Assembly (NCBI GenBank): GCA_963742955.1
Contig: CAVUOA010000008.1
Coordinates: forward strand, 1,488,001 to 1,552,000
Length of the DNA stretch: 64,000 nucleotides
From: CAVUOA01 sp963742955
GTDB lineage: Bacteria > Bacteroidota > Ignavibacteria > Tepidaquicellales > OLB5
Reading direction: 5' to 3'
Made by a program: the position numbers and the translations under genes. Of the stretch, positions 16,831-26,306 are shown piece by piece; positions within the stretch are counted from its first letter, which is position 1, and each line of letters opens with the position of its first letter. Below the pieces are notes generated by a model. The model was not told the DNA's origin and made no database searches. It saw only the letters and a program-made list of their open reading frames with translations.

Positions 16831-17397
16831 TTATTTTTGTACGTTAGGGTCTGTATGCACTATCTTTGCCCATGCTTCATCATAATTGAATGATTTAAAA
16901 GTGGGGCTGTCGGCATTGTGACAGGTTACACAGAATGCTTCTTTTTCTGTATGAATAATCAAACCGTTATCCATTGCTTTCTGCTTGTCTTTCATGATTG
17001 TAATCTTCTTGTATTCTGAACCGGGGCCGTGGCATGTTTCGCACTGTACACCCTGTGTTTTATCGAATGTATCTTCCAGTTCGGTTGCATCGATGTCTTT
17101 TCCTAAAACGTGGCATTTAATACACTGCGGTGTTTCTGCTGCCGGTGTAGTGAAACCCTTATCCTGCGCAATTTTGTCTGCTTCAGGAGTCTGAAGGTTT
17201 TTAAATGCCTGTGAGTGTTTTGAATCCTGCCAGATTTCCAGTTGTCTTCCTTTTGCATCTCCCTTGTGGCACATTCCGGCGCATTTATCTACCCCTACGT
17301 ATTTAAAGTCTCCGGTAGTCTGCGTTGAAGAAGCAGTAAGGAATATGAAGCTAATAAAGAATACAACTAAAGCAGGAATATAAAATTTCCTTTTCAT
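16831..17397 (-). CDS. Tetrahaem cytochrome c554-family protein
   Basis: 188 residues with a signal peptide (to about residue 25). The haem sites are CAGMCH, CIKCH, CETCH and CVTCH. The first has three residues between the cysteines instead of two. The segment LEIWQDSKHSQAF after the first site and CETCHGPGSEY at the third are typical of the cytochrome c554 family, small periplasmic electron carriers. It follows the 11-haem gene by about 100 bases. It is a good candidate for a mobile carrier between the inner-membrane complex and later cytochromes. Confidence 0.9.
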   Translation of the reverse strand: MKRKFYIPALVVFFISFIFLTASSTQTTGDFKYVGVDKCAGMCHKGDAKGRQLEIWQDSKHSQAFKNLQTPEADKIAQDKGFTTPAAETPQCIKCHVLGKDIDATELEDTFDKTQGVQCETCHGPGSEYKKITIMKDKQKAMDNGLIIHTEKEAFCVTCHNADSPTFKSFNYDEAWAKIVHTDPNVQK

Positions 17398-17494
17398 TGA
17401 TATTGCTCCTTGCTGTTTTATTTTAGAAGTTTGTTTTTATATTTAAAAAGTTAATTAAAGTTATGGTAATAAAAAACGAAATTAATAATAATAT

Positions 17495-18937
17495 TTATGT
17501 CTTTTTCTCAAACTTGCGTAATTTAAAGTAAAGCGCTAATGCAATAATTGTAATAAACAAAGTTGAAACGCCAAGACCTAATCTCCTGAAATAATAATCA
17601 TCTACTGCTGCTTTACCCTCGGTTTTTGCTTTGGTTGTTATTTTAAAACCCTCGCCGATAGCTTCATCAAACTTATCGAGGCTGCTGTAATGAACCGATG
17701 TTCTGGTTGTAATAAGGACTTTCTTAATGTCGTTATAACTGAACACAGCATCGCTCACGTCCATTCCCTTCTGCTCTGCCTGCTGGATATAATTGTTGGC
17801 TACATTAACCTCATTATTAAGGCTGTCGATAAGATGTTTCATCTGTACCGCAAGACCGAAACCTTTATCGCCCTGCTGATGGCACTTTATACAGAATGAT
17901 TTATCCCCGCTGCCGAGCATATCATCTGTCGGGTGAATAATACCATGGTTGCCGTGGCAGGCGGCGCATTCATGCAAATCTTTCTGAGCAAACGCTGTCT
18001 TGTGAGGACTCTGCTCAAACATTTGTTCATTAAGCACATGGCAGGTACCGCAAACTTTTCCAATTGATTCAACATTCGGCGGAGCGGCTCCGTGGTCTCC
18101 GTGGCAGTTGTTGCATACAGGTGCATTTTTATCATCCTTTTCAAGAACAGCAATGCCGTGAACACTCGTTTTATATTTTTCGTACTGGTCTGTTGGTATC
18201 TTGTATTCCTTCATGTATTCGGCGTTACCGTGGCATTTGTTGCAGGTTTCGGGAATATTAGTACGGTAAACATGAGATAACGGGTCTTTAACAGGCTTAA
18301 TATCATGGTTGCCGTGGCATGAAGCGCAGTTTGCAACTTTAGTATCTCCTTCAAAAATCTTTTTGCCGTGTACAGAGGTTTTATACTTTTCAAGCTGGTC
18401 AACCTGCAATCCGGGGTTGTACTGCTTCATGTAGTTTGCATCGCTGTGGCAGCCTGAACAGGTTTTTACTATATTTGCGCCGTTAACTCTTGATGAAGGG
18501 CTTTTTACGGGAACAATATTATGAATGCCGTGGCACGTTACACAATTATCTATTATAAGACCTTTACCGGTTGATTGTTCCCCGTGAACGCTTTCCGAAA
18601 GTGTTTTGAATTCATTGCTGTGGCATTTTGCGCAGATTTTCGAGACCTGCGAGCCGTGCGGTACCCCGATAAATCCCGCGGATTTATTCATTGCGTTTTC
18701 AGGTTCTTCTTCCTTGGGATTGCCGCCGTGGCACGATGCGCATGTAATGCCCTTCCGGTAATGTATATCCGATTTAAACATATCGGCAGGAGCCTTGAGC
18801 TTTCCGTCTAAAATTGAGTGGCAGGTCATGCACATATCTCCCGATTCGGATTCCTGGGGTTTAAGTAACCCGGGAAAGAGAAAAATTGCAGAAAGCAGCA
18901 ATATCGGGATTAAATAATATTTTGTTTTTTTATACAT
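17495..18937 (-). CDS. Eleven-haem cytochrome with C-terminal membrane anchor
   Basis: 480 residues: an N-terminal signal peptide, eleven CxxCH sites in the first 370 residues (CMTCH, CASCH, CAKCH, CVTCH, CSGCH, CASCH, CNKCH, CNNCH, CGTCH, CAACH, CIKCH), a helical stretch, and one transmembrane helix near residues 450-470 followed by a basic tail. Repeats of the form YKTSVHG-CxxCHGxH are visible. It lies 37 bases after the cytochrome b gene, the place where cytochrome c1 would sit in a bc1 operon, and no c1 gene is present, so it may take over the c1 role. This is inferred from gene order and the anchor. Confidence 0.93.
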   Translation of the reverse strand: MYKKTKYYLIPILLLSAIFLFPGLLKPQESESGDMCMTCHSILDGKLKAPADMFKSDIHYRKGITCASCHGGNPKEEEPENAMNKSAGFIGVPHGSQVSKICAKCHSNEFKTLSESVHGEQSTGKGLIIDNCVTCHGIHNIVPVKSPSSRVNGANIVKTCSGCHSDANYMKQYNPGLQVDQLEKYKTSVHGKKIFEGDTKVANCASCHGNHDIKPVKDPLSHVYRTNIPETCNKCHGNAEYMKEYKIPTDQYEKYKTSVHGIAVLEKDDKNAPVCNNCHGDHGAAPPNVESIGKVCGTCHVLNEQMFEQSPHKTAFAQKDLHECAACHGNHGIIHPTDDMLGSGDKSFCIKCHQQGDKGFGLAVQMKHLIDSLNNEVNVANNYIQQAEQKGMDVSDAVFSYNDIKKVLITTRTSVHYSSLDKFDEAIGEGFKITTKAKTEGKAAVDDYYFRRLGLGVSTLFITIIALALYFKLRKFEKKT

Positions 18938-18974
18938 TCTTACATGCAGCGCCGGAGCGCTTTATATATTAAAA

Positions 18975-20045
18975 CTAGGTTACATAACCTATAATTGACA
19001 TTACTATAATAAAGATTACAACAAATACACCCAAATATGTAATCCAGTATCTTCTTTCGCCTGATTTTGTTTTCCTGTCCCAGAAAGGAATTAAAAACCA
19101 GAATAACCCCGCAAGAGCAAACAGGAAAAGTCCGAAAGCTTCACCGTCGATAAAAAATACTTTTGGAGGAATAAACTTTAATGACTGAAACATGAACAGA
19201 AAATACCATTCCGGTTTTATACCGGCGGGAGCAGGTGTTAATTCGCTTGCCTTTGTTCCAAGGTCCCATGGGAAAAACACAGCCAGAATGGAAAGAATAT
19301 TGATAATTATAAGCCATAGCAGCAAATCTCTTAAAAGGAAATTCGGGAAGAACGGGATGCGTCTTTTTTCGTTTTCGGGAACCTCTTTCCAGTATTCGGG
19401 TTCAGACATCCCCTGTCTTTGAATGAATATTAGATGAGCTGCAAGCACAACAATAAAAATTCCGGGCAGCAGCGCCACATGGAATCCGAAAAATCTTGAA
19501 AGAGTTGCACCGGTAACTTCATCTCCTCCCCGCAGAAGATTCATAAAGAATTCACCTACGAACGGGATAACTTTGGTCATATCGGTACCGACCTTGGTTG
19601 CAAACAGAGCAAGCTCGTTCCATGGAAGAAGGTAACCTGTGAACCCGAAACCCATTGCCAGCACCAGTAATATGAAGCCTGAATACCATGTCATCTCCCT
19701 GGGTTTCTTGTATGCCTTTGTAAAGAATACACTGAACATGTGAATGAAAATTGCGAGTATAAACAAATTGGCAGACCATGAATGAATTGACCTTATCAGC
19801 CATCCGAATTTTACTTTTGCAGATATGAACTGAACACTTTCAAATGCAAGCTCTGCGCTTCCTTTATAATAGAGTAAAAGCAATATCCCGGTTATTATCT
19901 GGATTATAAACAGAAGCAGAGATATACCTCCGAAGTAATACCAGATAGTACCGCGGTACATAGGTACTTCTTTTTTCTTCATAAAAGATATCAGGTCGTC
20001 AAGCTGAAACCTTTCATTCAAATTGCTGTAAATCTTTTTAAACAT
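18975..20045 (-). CDS. Cytochrome b of a Rieske/cytochrome b complex
   Basis: 356 residues with about eight membrane helices, corresponding to a fused cytochrome b6 plus subunit IV. Haem-ligand histidines are visible in the pairs IHSWSANLF...FIHMF and FGFHVALLP...AHLIF. The quinol-oxidation motif PEWYFLFMFQSLKF near residue 275 is intact (PEWY as in bc1/b6f). It is followed by the 11-haem gene and preceded 20 bases upstream by the Rieske gene. The protein should oxidise menaquinol and drive proton translocation. Confidence 0.95.
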   Translation of the reverse strand: MFKKIYSNLNERFQLDDLISFMKKKEVPMYRGTIWYYFGGISLLLFIIQIITGILLLLYYKGSAELAFESVQFISAKVKFGWLIRSIHSWSANLFILAIFIHMFSVFFTKAYKKPREMTWYSGFILLVLAMGFGFTGYLLPWNELALFATKVGTDMTKVIPFVGEFFMNLLRGGDEVTGATLSRFFGFHVALLPGIFIVVLAAHLIFIQRQGMSEPEYWKEVPENEKRRIPFFPNFLLRDLLLWLIIINILSILAVFFPWDLGTKASELTPAPAGIKPEWYFLFMFQSLKFIPPKVFFIDGEAFGLFLFALAGLFWFLIPFWDRKTKSGERRYWITYLGVFVVIFIIVMSIIGYVT

Positions 20046-20064
20046 TTACAATTTTTTGCTTTTT

Positions 20065-20514
20065 CTATTTCGAGACAAAAACTTCATCATTCTTGACAGA
20101 AACATTATATGGAGTAAGCGGAGCCGGAGGCGGACCGCTTATATTTTTTCCGCTAAGGTCATATTTGCCGTTATGGCATGCACACCAGATTATTTTTTCA
20201 TCGGGTTTATACTGAACAGTACAGCTGAGGTGTGTGCATGTAGCGTTGAATGCCTTGAACTTTCCATCCTGAGTCCTGATAAGTAAACCGGGCTGGCTTC
20301 CCATTTTGAAAATTTTACCCGAGTCAACCGGAAAATCTTCAACTTTGCCGAGCTTAAGGTTTGAAACATCCACTTCCGGCGCTTTTGGTGGTTTGAGGTA
20401 TGAATAAACAGGATATAAAACGGCAGCAAGCCACCCTAAAAACCCAATGCCAAGAACCCAGTTAAGGAAATCCCGCCGGGATTGTTTCTCGGAAAAAATA
20501 GAATCGTCTGTCAA
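20065..20514 (-). CDS. Rieske iron-sulfur protein
   Basis: 149 residues. The N-terminus carries a twin-arginine motif (SRRDFLN) before a hydrophobic helix, so Tat export and membrane anchoring are expected, as for other Rieske proteins. The [2Fe-2S] ligands sit in CTHLSC and CACHNGKYD, followed by the SGPPPAPL proline loop. It transfers one electron from quinol to a c-type haem. Its gene lies immediately upstream of cytochrome b on the same strand. Confidence 0.96.
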   Translation of the reverse strand: MTDDSIFSEKQSRRDFLNWVLGIGFLGWLAAVLYPVYSYLKPPKAPEVDVSNLKLGKVEDFPVDSGKIFKMGSQPGLLIRTQDGKFKAFNATCTHLSCTVQYKPDEKIIWCACHNGKYDLSGKNISGPPPAPLTPYNVSVKNDEVFVSK

Positions 20515-20629
20515 TTTTTCCTGTGAATTTATTTATTAAATACTATTTAATTCCTGCAATATACCCAGATTTTTGCAAAATTAACATTAGAACATATTGC
20601 CGTTATACAATAATTCTACCGCTTTATAT

Positions 20630-22663
20630 TTATTCAAGCTTTTTCAGCTTTTTAATATGTTCCTGTAATAACGTACTCAGCATATCATAGTTATGAACGT
20701 ATATGCTGGGGTTTGCGGAAATATCGCCAATAATTTTCTTTGTTTCGTTTATCAAATTCTGCCCGTCTGCATCGAGCTGTTTATCTTTCAGGTTCTGAAT
20801 CTCAGTGTCAGCATTTTTCACGAGCTTCTGAATATCGCCTTTCCATTCTTTTGCCATATCCGAATATGAATCGTCATGGCATTTCAGGCAAATCTTTTCT
20901 GTAGGCTTTATTATCTTAACAGCATCCGAATGGCAATCTATACACTTAACTTCGCCGGCTTTCATAAAATCGGGCTGTGACTGGTTCATATAGTTCCCGT
21001 CGAATACCTGTCTTTGCAGCTGGTGGCATTTTGCGCATTCATCATCACTGTTTACTTTAGTGTGGTGGCATGCATTGCAGTTATCTTTGCTGACAATAAG
21101 TTCTCCGTGTGTGCGCGCATTTGAGTGGCATTTTATACATGCTATCCTGTTCTTTACTATATGCTGGTTATGAGAGAATTTCATGTCAAATACTTTGACC
21201 GAAATTTCCTGTATGCCCGAATGGCAGTTATAACATTCGTTCGGTATAAACTCATTGCCTGACTGGAACTCGGGTAAATTCATTGAAGAGCCAATCACGG
21301 TAAGCGATTTCTTCATTAAACCGTATGCCGCTATCAGCAGCTTATCGGCAAACTGTATGTTGTGAACGCTCTTTCCGACTTCCACAATTCTGATGTTATG
21401 ATATGCTTCATCAAGAAGCTTTTCTGCATCAGGTTTTTTATCGCTTCCCGCTGAAGACACCTGGAATGAAACGGTTTTATAAATTGAATTAATTAATGCA
21501 ACTCTTTTTATGGATGCTTCTTTCCACTGTTCAACAAGCTTATCGTACCCTTTACCGTGGCATTTTTCGCAGGATGACTCGCCGGCTTTGTATGTTTTAA
21601 TATCTTTATTATCCGTTTCATGGAAAATATGGCACCCGCGGCAGTTAATTCCGTTTAAATACATTATGCTCGGGTCTTTATCCGTTCCGAACCCGTTTTC
21701 GCCTGTGTACAAACTCACCTGCGATTTATGTGCGTCTGTGTGGCAGCTCTGGCAGTCGGGCGGAGCAGTTGGGTCTATCTTCTGAATCTTGTGCTGTATA
21801 GGAGTATGACATGCAAAACATTTTACGTTATGTTTTGTAATATGCGTGGTATGTATAAAATCGGTTTCATTGTATTTATCGAGCCTGTCGTTTTCAAAAT
21901 GGCACTGGAAACATCTCTCTTTTCCAACCTCACCGTTTCCTTCAACAACATTGGTATGACAGCTCTTGCACGATATATCATTTGCAACAACCGATGAGTG
22001 GTCATACCTGAAGTTTGCCATCTGTTCTTTGGTCATTCCCTTCCAGTCATGGCAGGTTTTGCAGTCCGAAAGCTTATCATACAGGTGCTCGGGGTCATCG
22101 GATTTTTTAAAGTGGCAATTATAACAGGTAGCTGCCGTCACTTCAATGTGAGTACCCTGCACAATCTGGGAATGGCAGCTTATGCACTTGAGAGTTTTTC
22201 CCCTCCTGAGACCCTGAAGGTGGCTCTTATGGTTAAATTTAACCCCCTTGAACTCATAAGATGTATCCTGCAAAGCCTGTCTTTCATGGCATCCGCTTCT
22301 TGTACATGTATTATCGGGAATTTCCGCCCAGGGTTTTCTCTTCTTATAAGAAAGAGAAATATAGTTTACAATTTGCACAAGACCGTTTAATTTTCCCCTG
22401 ATTGTACCTGAAATTCCGGGTTCAAAATGGCACTCAACACAATCAACTTTGTTATGAGCTGATACCCGCCAGCTTTGGTAAAATGTTTCCATATAATGAC
22501 ATGTAGGACAAAAACTGGGGCGCGATGTATATTCCGCTGAACCTGCAACGAGAATAATAAATATCACGATGTATATTCCGGTAAAAAGAAGAAATCTTCT
22601 CCAACCGCGTATTTTCTTAAAAAATCTTTTTTCCTTTTTAGCCGGTTTTTCCTGGTTATCCAC
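20630..22663 (-). CDS. Eighteen-haem cytochrome with NapC/NrfH-like N-terminus
   Basis: 677 residues. After a basic N-terminus there is one transmembrane helix (residues 27-45) and then SFCPTCHYM, the start of a NapC/NrfH quinol-dehydrogenase-type module. In all there are 17 CxxCH sites and one CTRSGCH site. A helical region without haems (about residues 385-475) splits the sites into 12 and 6, and the last 80 residues are a coiled-coil-like helix. NapC/NrfH proteins take electrons from menaquinol to periplasmic partners, so this is probably the link between quinol pool and haem wire. It is preceded by the b-type cytochrome gene, 13 bases upstream. Confidence 0.93.
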   Translation of the reverse strand: MDNQEKPAKKEKRFFKKIRGWRRFLLFTGIYIVIFIILVAGSAEYTSRPSFCPTCHYMETFYQSWRVSAHNKVDCVECHFEPGISGTIRGKLNGLVQIVNYISLSYKKRKPWAEIPDNTCTRSGCHERQALQDTSYEFKGVKFNHKSHLQGLRRGKTLKCISCHSQIVQGTHIEVTAATCYNCHFKKSDDPEHLYDKLSDCKTCHDWKGMTKEQMANFRYDHSSVVANDISCKSCHTNVVEGNGEVGKERCFQCHFENDRLDKYNETDFIHTTHITKHNVKCFACHTPIQHKIQKIDPTAPPDCQSCHTDAHKSQVSLYTGENGFGTDKDPSIMYLNGINCRGCHIFHETDNKDIKTYKAGESSCEKCHGKGYDKLVEQWKEASIKRVALINSIYKTVSFQVSSAGSDKKPDAEKLLDEAYHNIRIVEVGKSVHNIQFADKLLIAAYGLMKKSLTVIGSSMNLPEFQSGNEFIPNECYNCHSGIQEISVKVFDMKFSHNQHIVKNRIACIKCHSNARTHGELIVSKDNCNACHHTKVNSDDECAKCHQLQRQVFDGNYMNQSQPDFMKAGEVKCIDCHSDAVKIIKPTEKICLKCHDDSYSDMAKEWKGDIQKLVKNADTEIQNLKDKQLDADGQNLINETKKIIGDISANPSIYVHNYDMLSTLLQEHIKKLKKLE

Positions 22664-22676
22664 TTTAATACAAATA

Positions 22677-23603
22677 TTATTTTAAATTGTTCTTTTTTTC
22701 TGTTTCGGGGTTTTTATTTTCGAAATCGGAATTTTCATGTTTACCGTCAGCCGTATTATTTTCCTCCGGTGTTCCTGAAGGCGTATCTTTAATGTTCGGG
22801 TCTTCAGGAAAAGTTTCAGTTGTAAGCTCAGCTTCAGGCGCTTTATCAGGTACCAATTCATCAGCAGTTTCTTCTGCTGCCGGTTCTTCTTCTTTAACTG
22901 TACTTTCAGATTTCTCAATTTCTTCGAGCCACAGAGCATGTTCCTTTTCCATTTCTTCTTTGGTAAGGTAGCCTGTGAACCATGCTTTATTCATTGGGTA
23001 AACGTCAGGGTTATAAATTACAAAATAAAAATGCCATACAACAATTGCAAGCGAGGCAAGTATTGCTTCGTAATAATGTATAGCGGTTGCAACATCCATT
23101 CCCGAATTCGAAATTAAATGGAGAAATGTATTTTCAAACCACAATACGCATCCGGTTCCCCCCATAATAACAGTGCCCCAGACTACAGCCCAGTATTCCA
23201 TTTTTTCGATATAGCTGAATCTTCTGAACTTCGGTCTTAGTTTCTGTTTACCGAGATAATATTTTAAAGTCTGTGTAACATCGGTAATATCGGTTTTACT
23301 GAACCACATATCAGCAACAAATCTTCTTCCTCTTTTGGTAAAGATAATGTACCAGAGATGATATAGGGAATCTGCAACCATTATAACAGCCGCTATTCTG
23401 TGAAGGTCACTCCTGAAATAAAATGCACCTTCACCGAAGAGCTGCCTGAACCAGGTTACCCAAAGTGACTCCGGAAATTTAAGAGCAAAACCGGTAATGA
23501 CAAGCGTTATAAAACTTGTCAGCAGCAGGAAGTGCTGAACCCTTTCATTAAAGGTCATCCTTAAATATTTTTTCTCTTCCGCAGTGTTTACAGTCTCTTC
23601 CAT
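22677..23603 (-). CDS. Dihaem b-type membrane cytochrome (FdnI/HydC/CbcL-like)
   Basis: 308 residues: four membrane helices in the first 215 residues with histidines placed as in FdnI/HydC cytochrome b subunits (VQHFLLL, SDLHRIAA, SLYHLWY, IHYYEA, VWHFYF). A long acidic Glu/Thr/Pro-rich cytoplasmic tail of about 90 residues follows. Such proteins pass electrons between quinones and periplasmic redox partners. In Geobacter CbcL a domain of this type is fused to a multihaem domain; here the 19-haem cytochrome is a separate gene 3 bases upstream. A partnership between the two is likely from the spacing. Confidence 0.88.
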   Translation of the reverse strand: MEETVNTAEEKKYLRMTFNERVQHFLLLTSFITLVITGFALKFPESLWVTWFRQLFGEGAFYFRSDLHRIAAVIMVADSLYHLWYIIFTKRGRRFVADMWFSKTDITDVTQTLKYYLGKQKLRPKFRRFSYIEKMEYWAVVWGTVIMGGTGCVLWFENTFLHLISNSGMDVATAIHYYEAILASLAIVVWHFYFVIYNPDVYPMNKAWFTGYLTKEEMEKEHALWLEEIEKSESTVKEEEPAAEETADELVPDKAPEAELTTETFPEDPNIKDTPSGTPEENNTADGKHENSDFENKNPETEKKNNLK

Positions 23604-23606
23604 TGC

Positions 23607-25505
23607 CTATTTCTTTTTCCTGAACTTCTTAGTAAAATCAAATATGTTATGCAGAATCATAAATCCTATAATTCCGAAAATCAAAGACAGATAAAAGTTT
23701 TTCACCCAGTATAAAACCGGAAACTGTTTTTCGGTATTCACAAGATGTATTGGGGTGTTAAGAAAGCCGTGCTTACTCCCTGGTGGCACTTTCCGCATGT
23801 GAGGGGAAGGTTCTTTTTGTTTATTGATGAAAGCGAGTCTGATGAAGGTCTTATATTATGGTTGCCGTGGCAGCTTTCGCAGTTAGCTGCAACTTTCGAG
23901 CCGCCCCTTACCGCCAGTCCATGATAACTGTCATTATAAGACGATGTTCTGCCTGTGGGCAGGTTATATTTTTCAGTTAACTGCACTGAATTATGACAAT
24001 CAGAGCAAAGCTGAACCAGTCCTTTTGAGCTTGCAATTCTGTTTGAGCTTTCATCTTTCTTCAGTATCTGGTGGTTGCCATGGCAGCCTGTACAGGTTGG
24101 CGCATCGGAATTCTGTTTTGTAGCTATTGAAACTTCATGAATGCTGCCTGTATATTCAGAAAGCTGTTTTGTATGGCATCCGGCTTTGCCGCATGTCTGC
24201 GCTATATTCTTCTTGTATACCGATGAACTGGGGTCATCATATTTTTTCATCTCGTGTGCCCCATGGCAGTCTGCGCAGGTTGCAGCGTTGTTATTTCCCT
24301 GTTGAAGAGCTTTGTAATGATAACTGTCTTTATAGTTGCTTATCATCACATCTTCGCCTTTATAATTTTTATGAGGCAGCTTTCCTTCAATGTGGCATTT
24401 AAGACATAAATCAACCTGGTTGATTTTTGAGAATTCATCTGACAGCTTTACTGATTTAATAGAATGCTCACTGTGGCATGTAACACAGGTTGGGGCGGCA
24501 ACTGATTTGTTCAGAAGCGCTTTCCCGTGAGCAGATGACATGAAATTTTTCTCGATATCCTTGTGGCATTTACCGCACGTTTCAGGAAGTCTTGTTCTTG
24601 TAGTTGAAGCCATAGGATTATCCGGGTTCTGAATCATATGGTCGCCGTGGCAATCCGTACAGCCTGCTGCTTCTTTGTCCGTTTTTCTGAATTGAAGCAT
24701 GAATACTTGTTTTATATTGGGATACAAACTGCGCTGAACCCATTTTATCGCCCGGAAACAGCTTTGCATCAAGGTGGCATTTTAGACATTTTTCCGATTC
24801 AATTGTCATTTTAGAGGTAAGTATCTCATGAGAGCCGTGGCAGTCTGTACATGTAGGCGCAGATTTGTTACCTTCATTGAATACTGTTTCGTGTATGCTG
24901 TTTTTAAAATCTTTCTCATGCGACGTGTGGCATTTTCCGCATACCGAAGCAACTTCGCTCTTTTCAATCTTTTTTACATTGTGTCCGCTCTGATGACATT
25001 TATCACAGCCTACACCCTTTTTCTCGTGAATGCTGGTTTTGTAAAGCTGAACTTTTTTCTGGGTATGGCATTTCAGACAAGCGTCTGTTTGGTTCTTTGC
25101 AAATTCCTTTGCAGGCATTATTTCATGCTTGCTGTGGCAATCGTAGCAGTTCACCTTTGAGTGGACACTTGCGTCAAGTCCTTTAACATCATCATGGCAT
25201 GATTTGCAATCTACTTTCTGCGGAGTTTTTGTATGGGGTACATCGTCAGGATTGTAGTTCTGGTGGCAGTCTGTACACTCAGCGCTTCCGTGGACTGATT
25301 TTTCGTATAGTTTCGGATTTACATAAAGCGAAATTTTCTTGCCGTTTCTTTCCATTGTGAGGTCCATATCTTCATGGCAGGCAAAACATACGTTTGAGCT
25401 TTGAGCGGATATAATTTTGAAGCCGTCTGATATAATAAGAACCGCGGTCACTACCAAAACGGAAAGCAGAATAAAAACAGTATTTTTAAAAGATATGTTT
25501 CTCAA
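23607..25505 (-). CDS. Nineteen-haem cytochrome with C-terminal anchor (two frameshifts)
   Basis: Reading through two one-base frameshifts gives a protein of about 630 residues: a signal peptide, 18 CxxCH sites plus one CGKAGCH, then a C-terminal membrane helix ending in a Lys/Arg-rich tail. The first shift lies in a five-base homopolymer at 24682-24686; removing one base joins the frames exactly at KTDKEAAGCTDCH. The second is at about 23760-23770, where one extra base would restore TAFLNTPIHLV. Repeats of CxxCHGxH...YKxSxH resemble the 11-haem protein, so the two are related. The start overlaps the stop of the receiver gene by four bases. Either the frameshifts are sequencing errors or the gene is broken; the first is more likely. 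Confidence 0.85.
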
Positions 25506-25858
25506 TTTTGCTTATTTTGAAATATCTCATCCAGGGTCCTTCTGAGCTCACTGAGTTTCAGCGGCTCGGAAATATACTTCACGTCATTTTCCATAATAGT
25601 CTCGCTGCCCAGAGAAGGCAGACAAATAACAGGTGTCCCGCGGAAATACTGTTTGATTTTATCTTTTGTTTCTTTTTCAACATCAACATCCAGTATTATG
25701 CAGTCCATGTTATGATGAAATCTATTGAGATACTCATCATCTACCTGCTGAGAAGGCGAACATGAAATTTCATACCGAGAAGTATTAAACATTTTCTTAA
25801 TAAGCTTGCAAATATCAGGTTTTATACAGAAAATGTGAACCTTTATCATTTTTTCCAT
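25502..25858 (-). CDS. Stand-alone degenerate receiver-domain protein
   Basis: 118 residues with the alpha/beta pattern of a response-regulator receiver and no output domain. The likely phospho-acceptor Asp57 is present in IILDVD. The acidic pair normally near residues 8-13 is missing (VHIFCIKPD), and the conserved Lys-Pro of strand 5 is Glu-Pro (ISEPLKL). It is probably unphosphorylated or only partly functional, perhaps a protein-interaction switch. It is the first gene after the sigma-54-like promoter and overlaps the 19-haem cytochrome start, so it is co-transcribed with the electron-transfer genes. Confidence 0.75.
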   Translation of the reverse strand: MEKMIKVHIFCIKPDICKLIKKMFNTSRYEISCSPSQQVDDEYLNRFHHNMDCIILDVDVEKETKDKIKQYFRGTPVICLPSLGSETIMENDVKYISEPLKLSELRRTLDEIFQNKQN

Positions 25859-25886
25859 TTATTAAACTTCCAATTCTCATATTTTC

Positions 25887-25901
25887 ACAATTAACATGCC
25901 A
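25887..25901 (-). promoter_or_regulatory. Sigma-54-like promoter of the multihaem operon
   Basis: On the minus strand TGGCATG-TTAA-TTGT matches the sigma-54 consensus, with one deviation (final C to T of the -12 box) and exact spacing. It lies 29 bases before the receiver gene, so the leader would be short. Confidence 0.6.
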
Positions 25902-26306
25902 ATAAAAACTGAACAAAATTCGTTTTCAGATAAAAAAAACCTATTATTTAATATATTACTATTGAACTTGTGGAGTTTATCTACAAAGCGGTGGCGATAA
26001 ATTGAACCTGAAAATCTGCAATTTTTCAAAGATTTTCTTTAATTTTATTTTCAGATAACTTGGGTAATATCAAGAATATAAATTAAATTTAAAATTTCAG
26101 ACCCGTCACTTAATAACGTGAAACAGCAAAAGTTCACTTTTTAACGTTATCAAATACCCGAATTAGGGGATGTTATGTAACGAGATTAGGGAGCATATTT
26201 GAGCAGAAATTGAATTAAGACGATAAATCAGGGGCAGAATTTGAATTAGAGATGATTAGATTTTGCCTCTTTTTACCGTGAAAATATAAATTTTACTGAA
26301 ATTCTA
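25902..26306. other. Intergenic region between divergent genes
   Basis: About 400 AT-rich bases with no supported gene. A TTGTGGA...CTACAAA partial palindrome near 25973-26000 resembles the candidate activator sites upstream of the ccm promoter. ACGTGAAACAGC...AACGTTATCA segments near 26110-26150 show no clear symmetry. Confidence 0.4.

Noticed and set aside
24618..25505. Two separate multihaem genes at 23738-24772 and 24618-25505
   Set aside because: The sequences join exactly after removing one base in a homopolymer and share the same repeat pattern, so they are treated as one gene.
13299..25858. Alternative complex III (ActABCDEF) or nitrite reductase NrfA operon
   Set aside because: There is no molybdopterin-type ActB, no NrfD-like ActC/ActF, and no CxxCK haem site of NrfA; the locus has a Rieske/cytochrome b pair instead.
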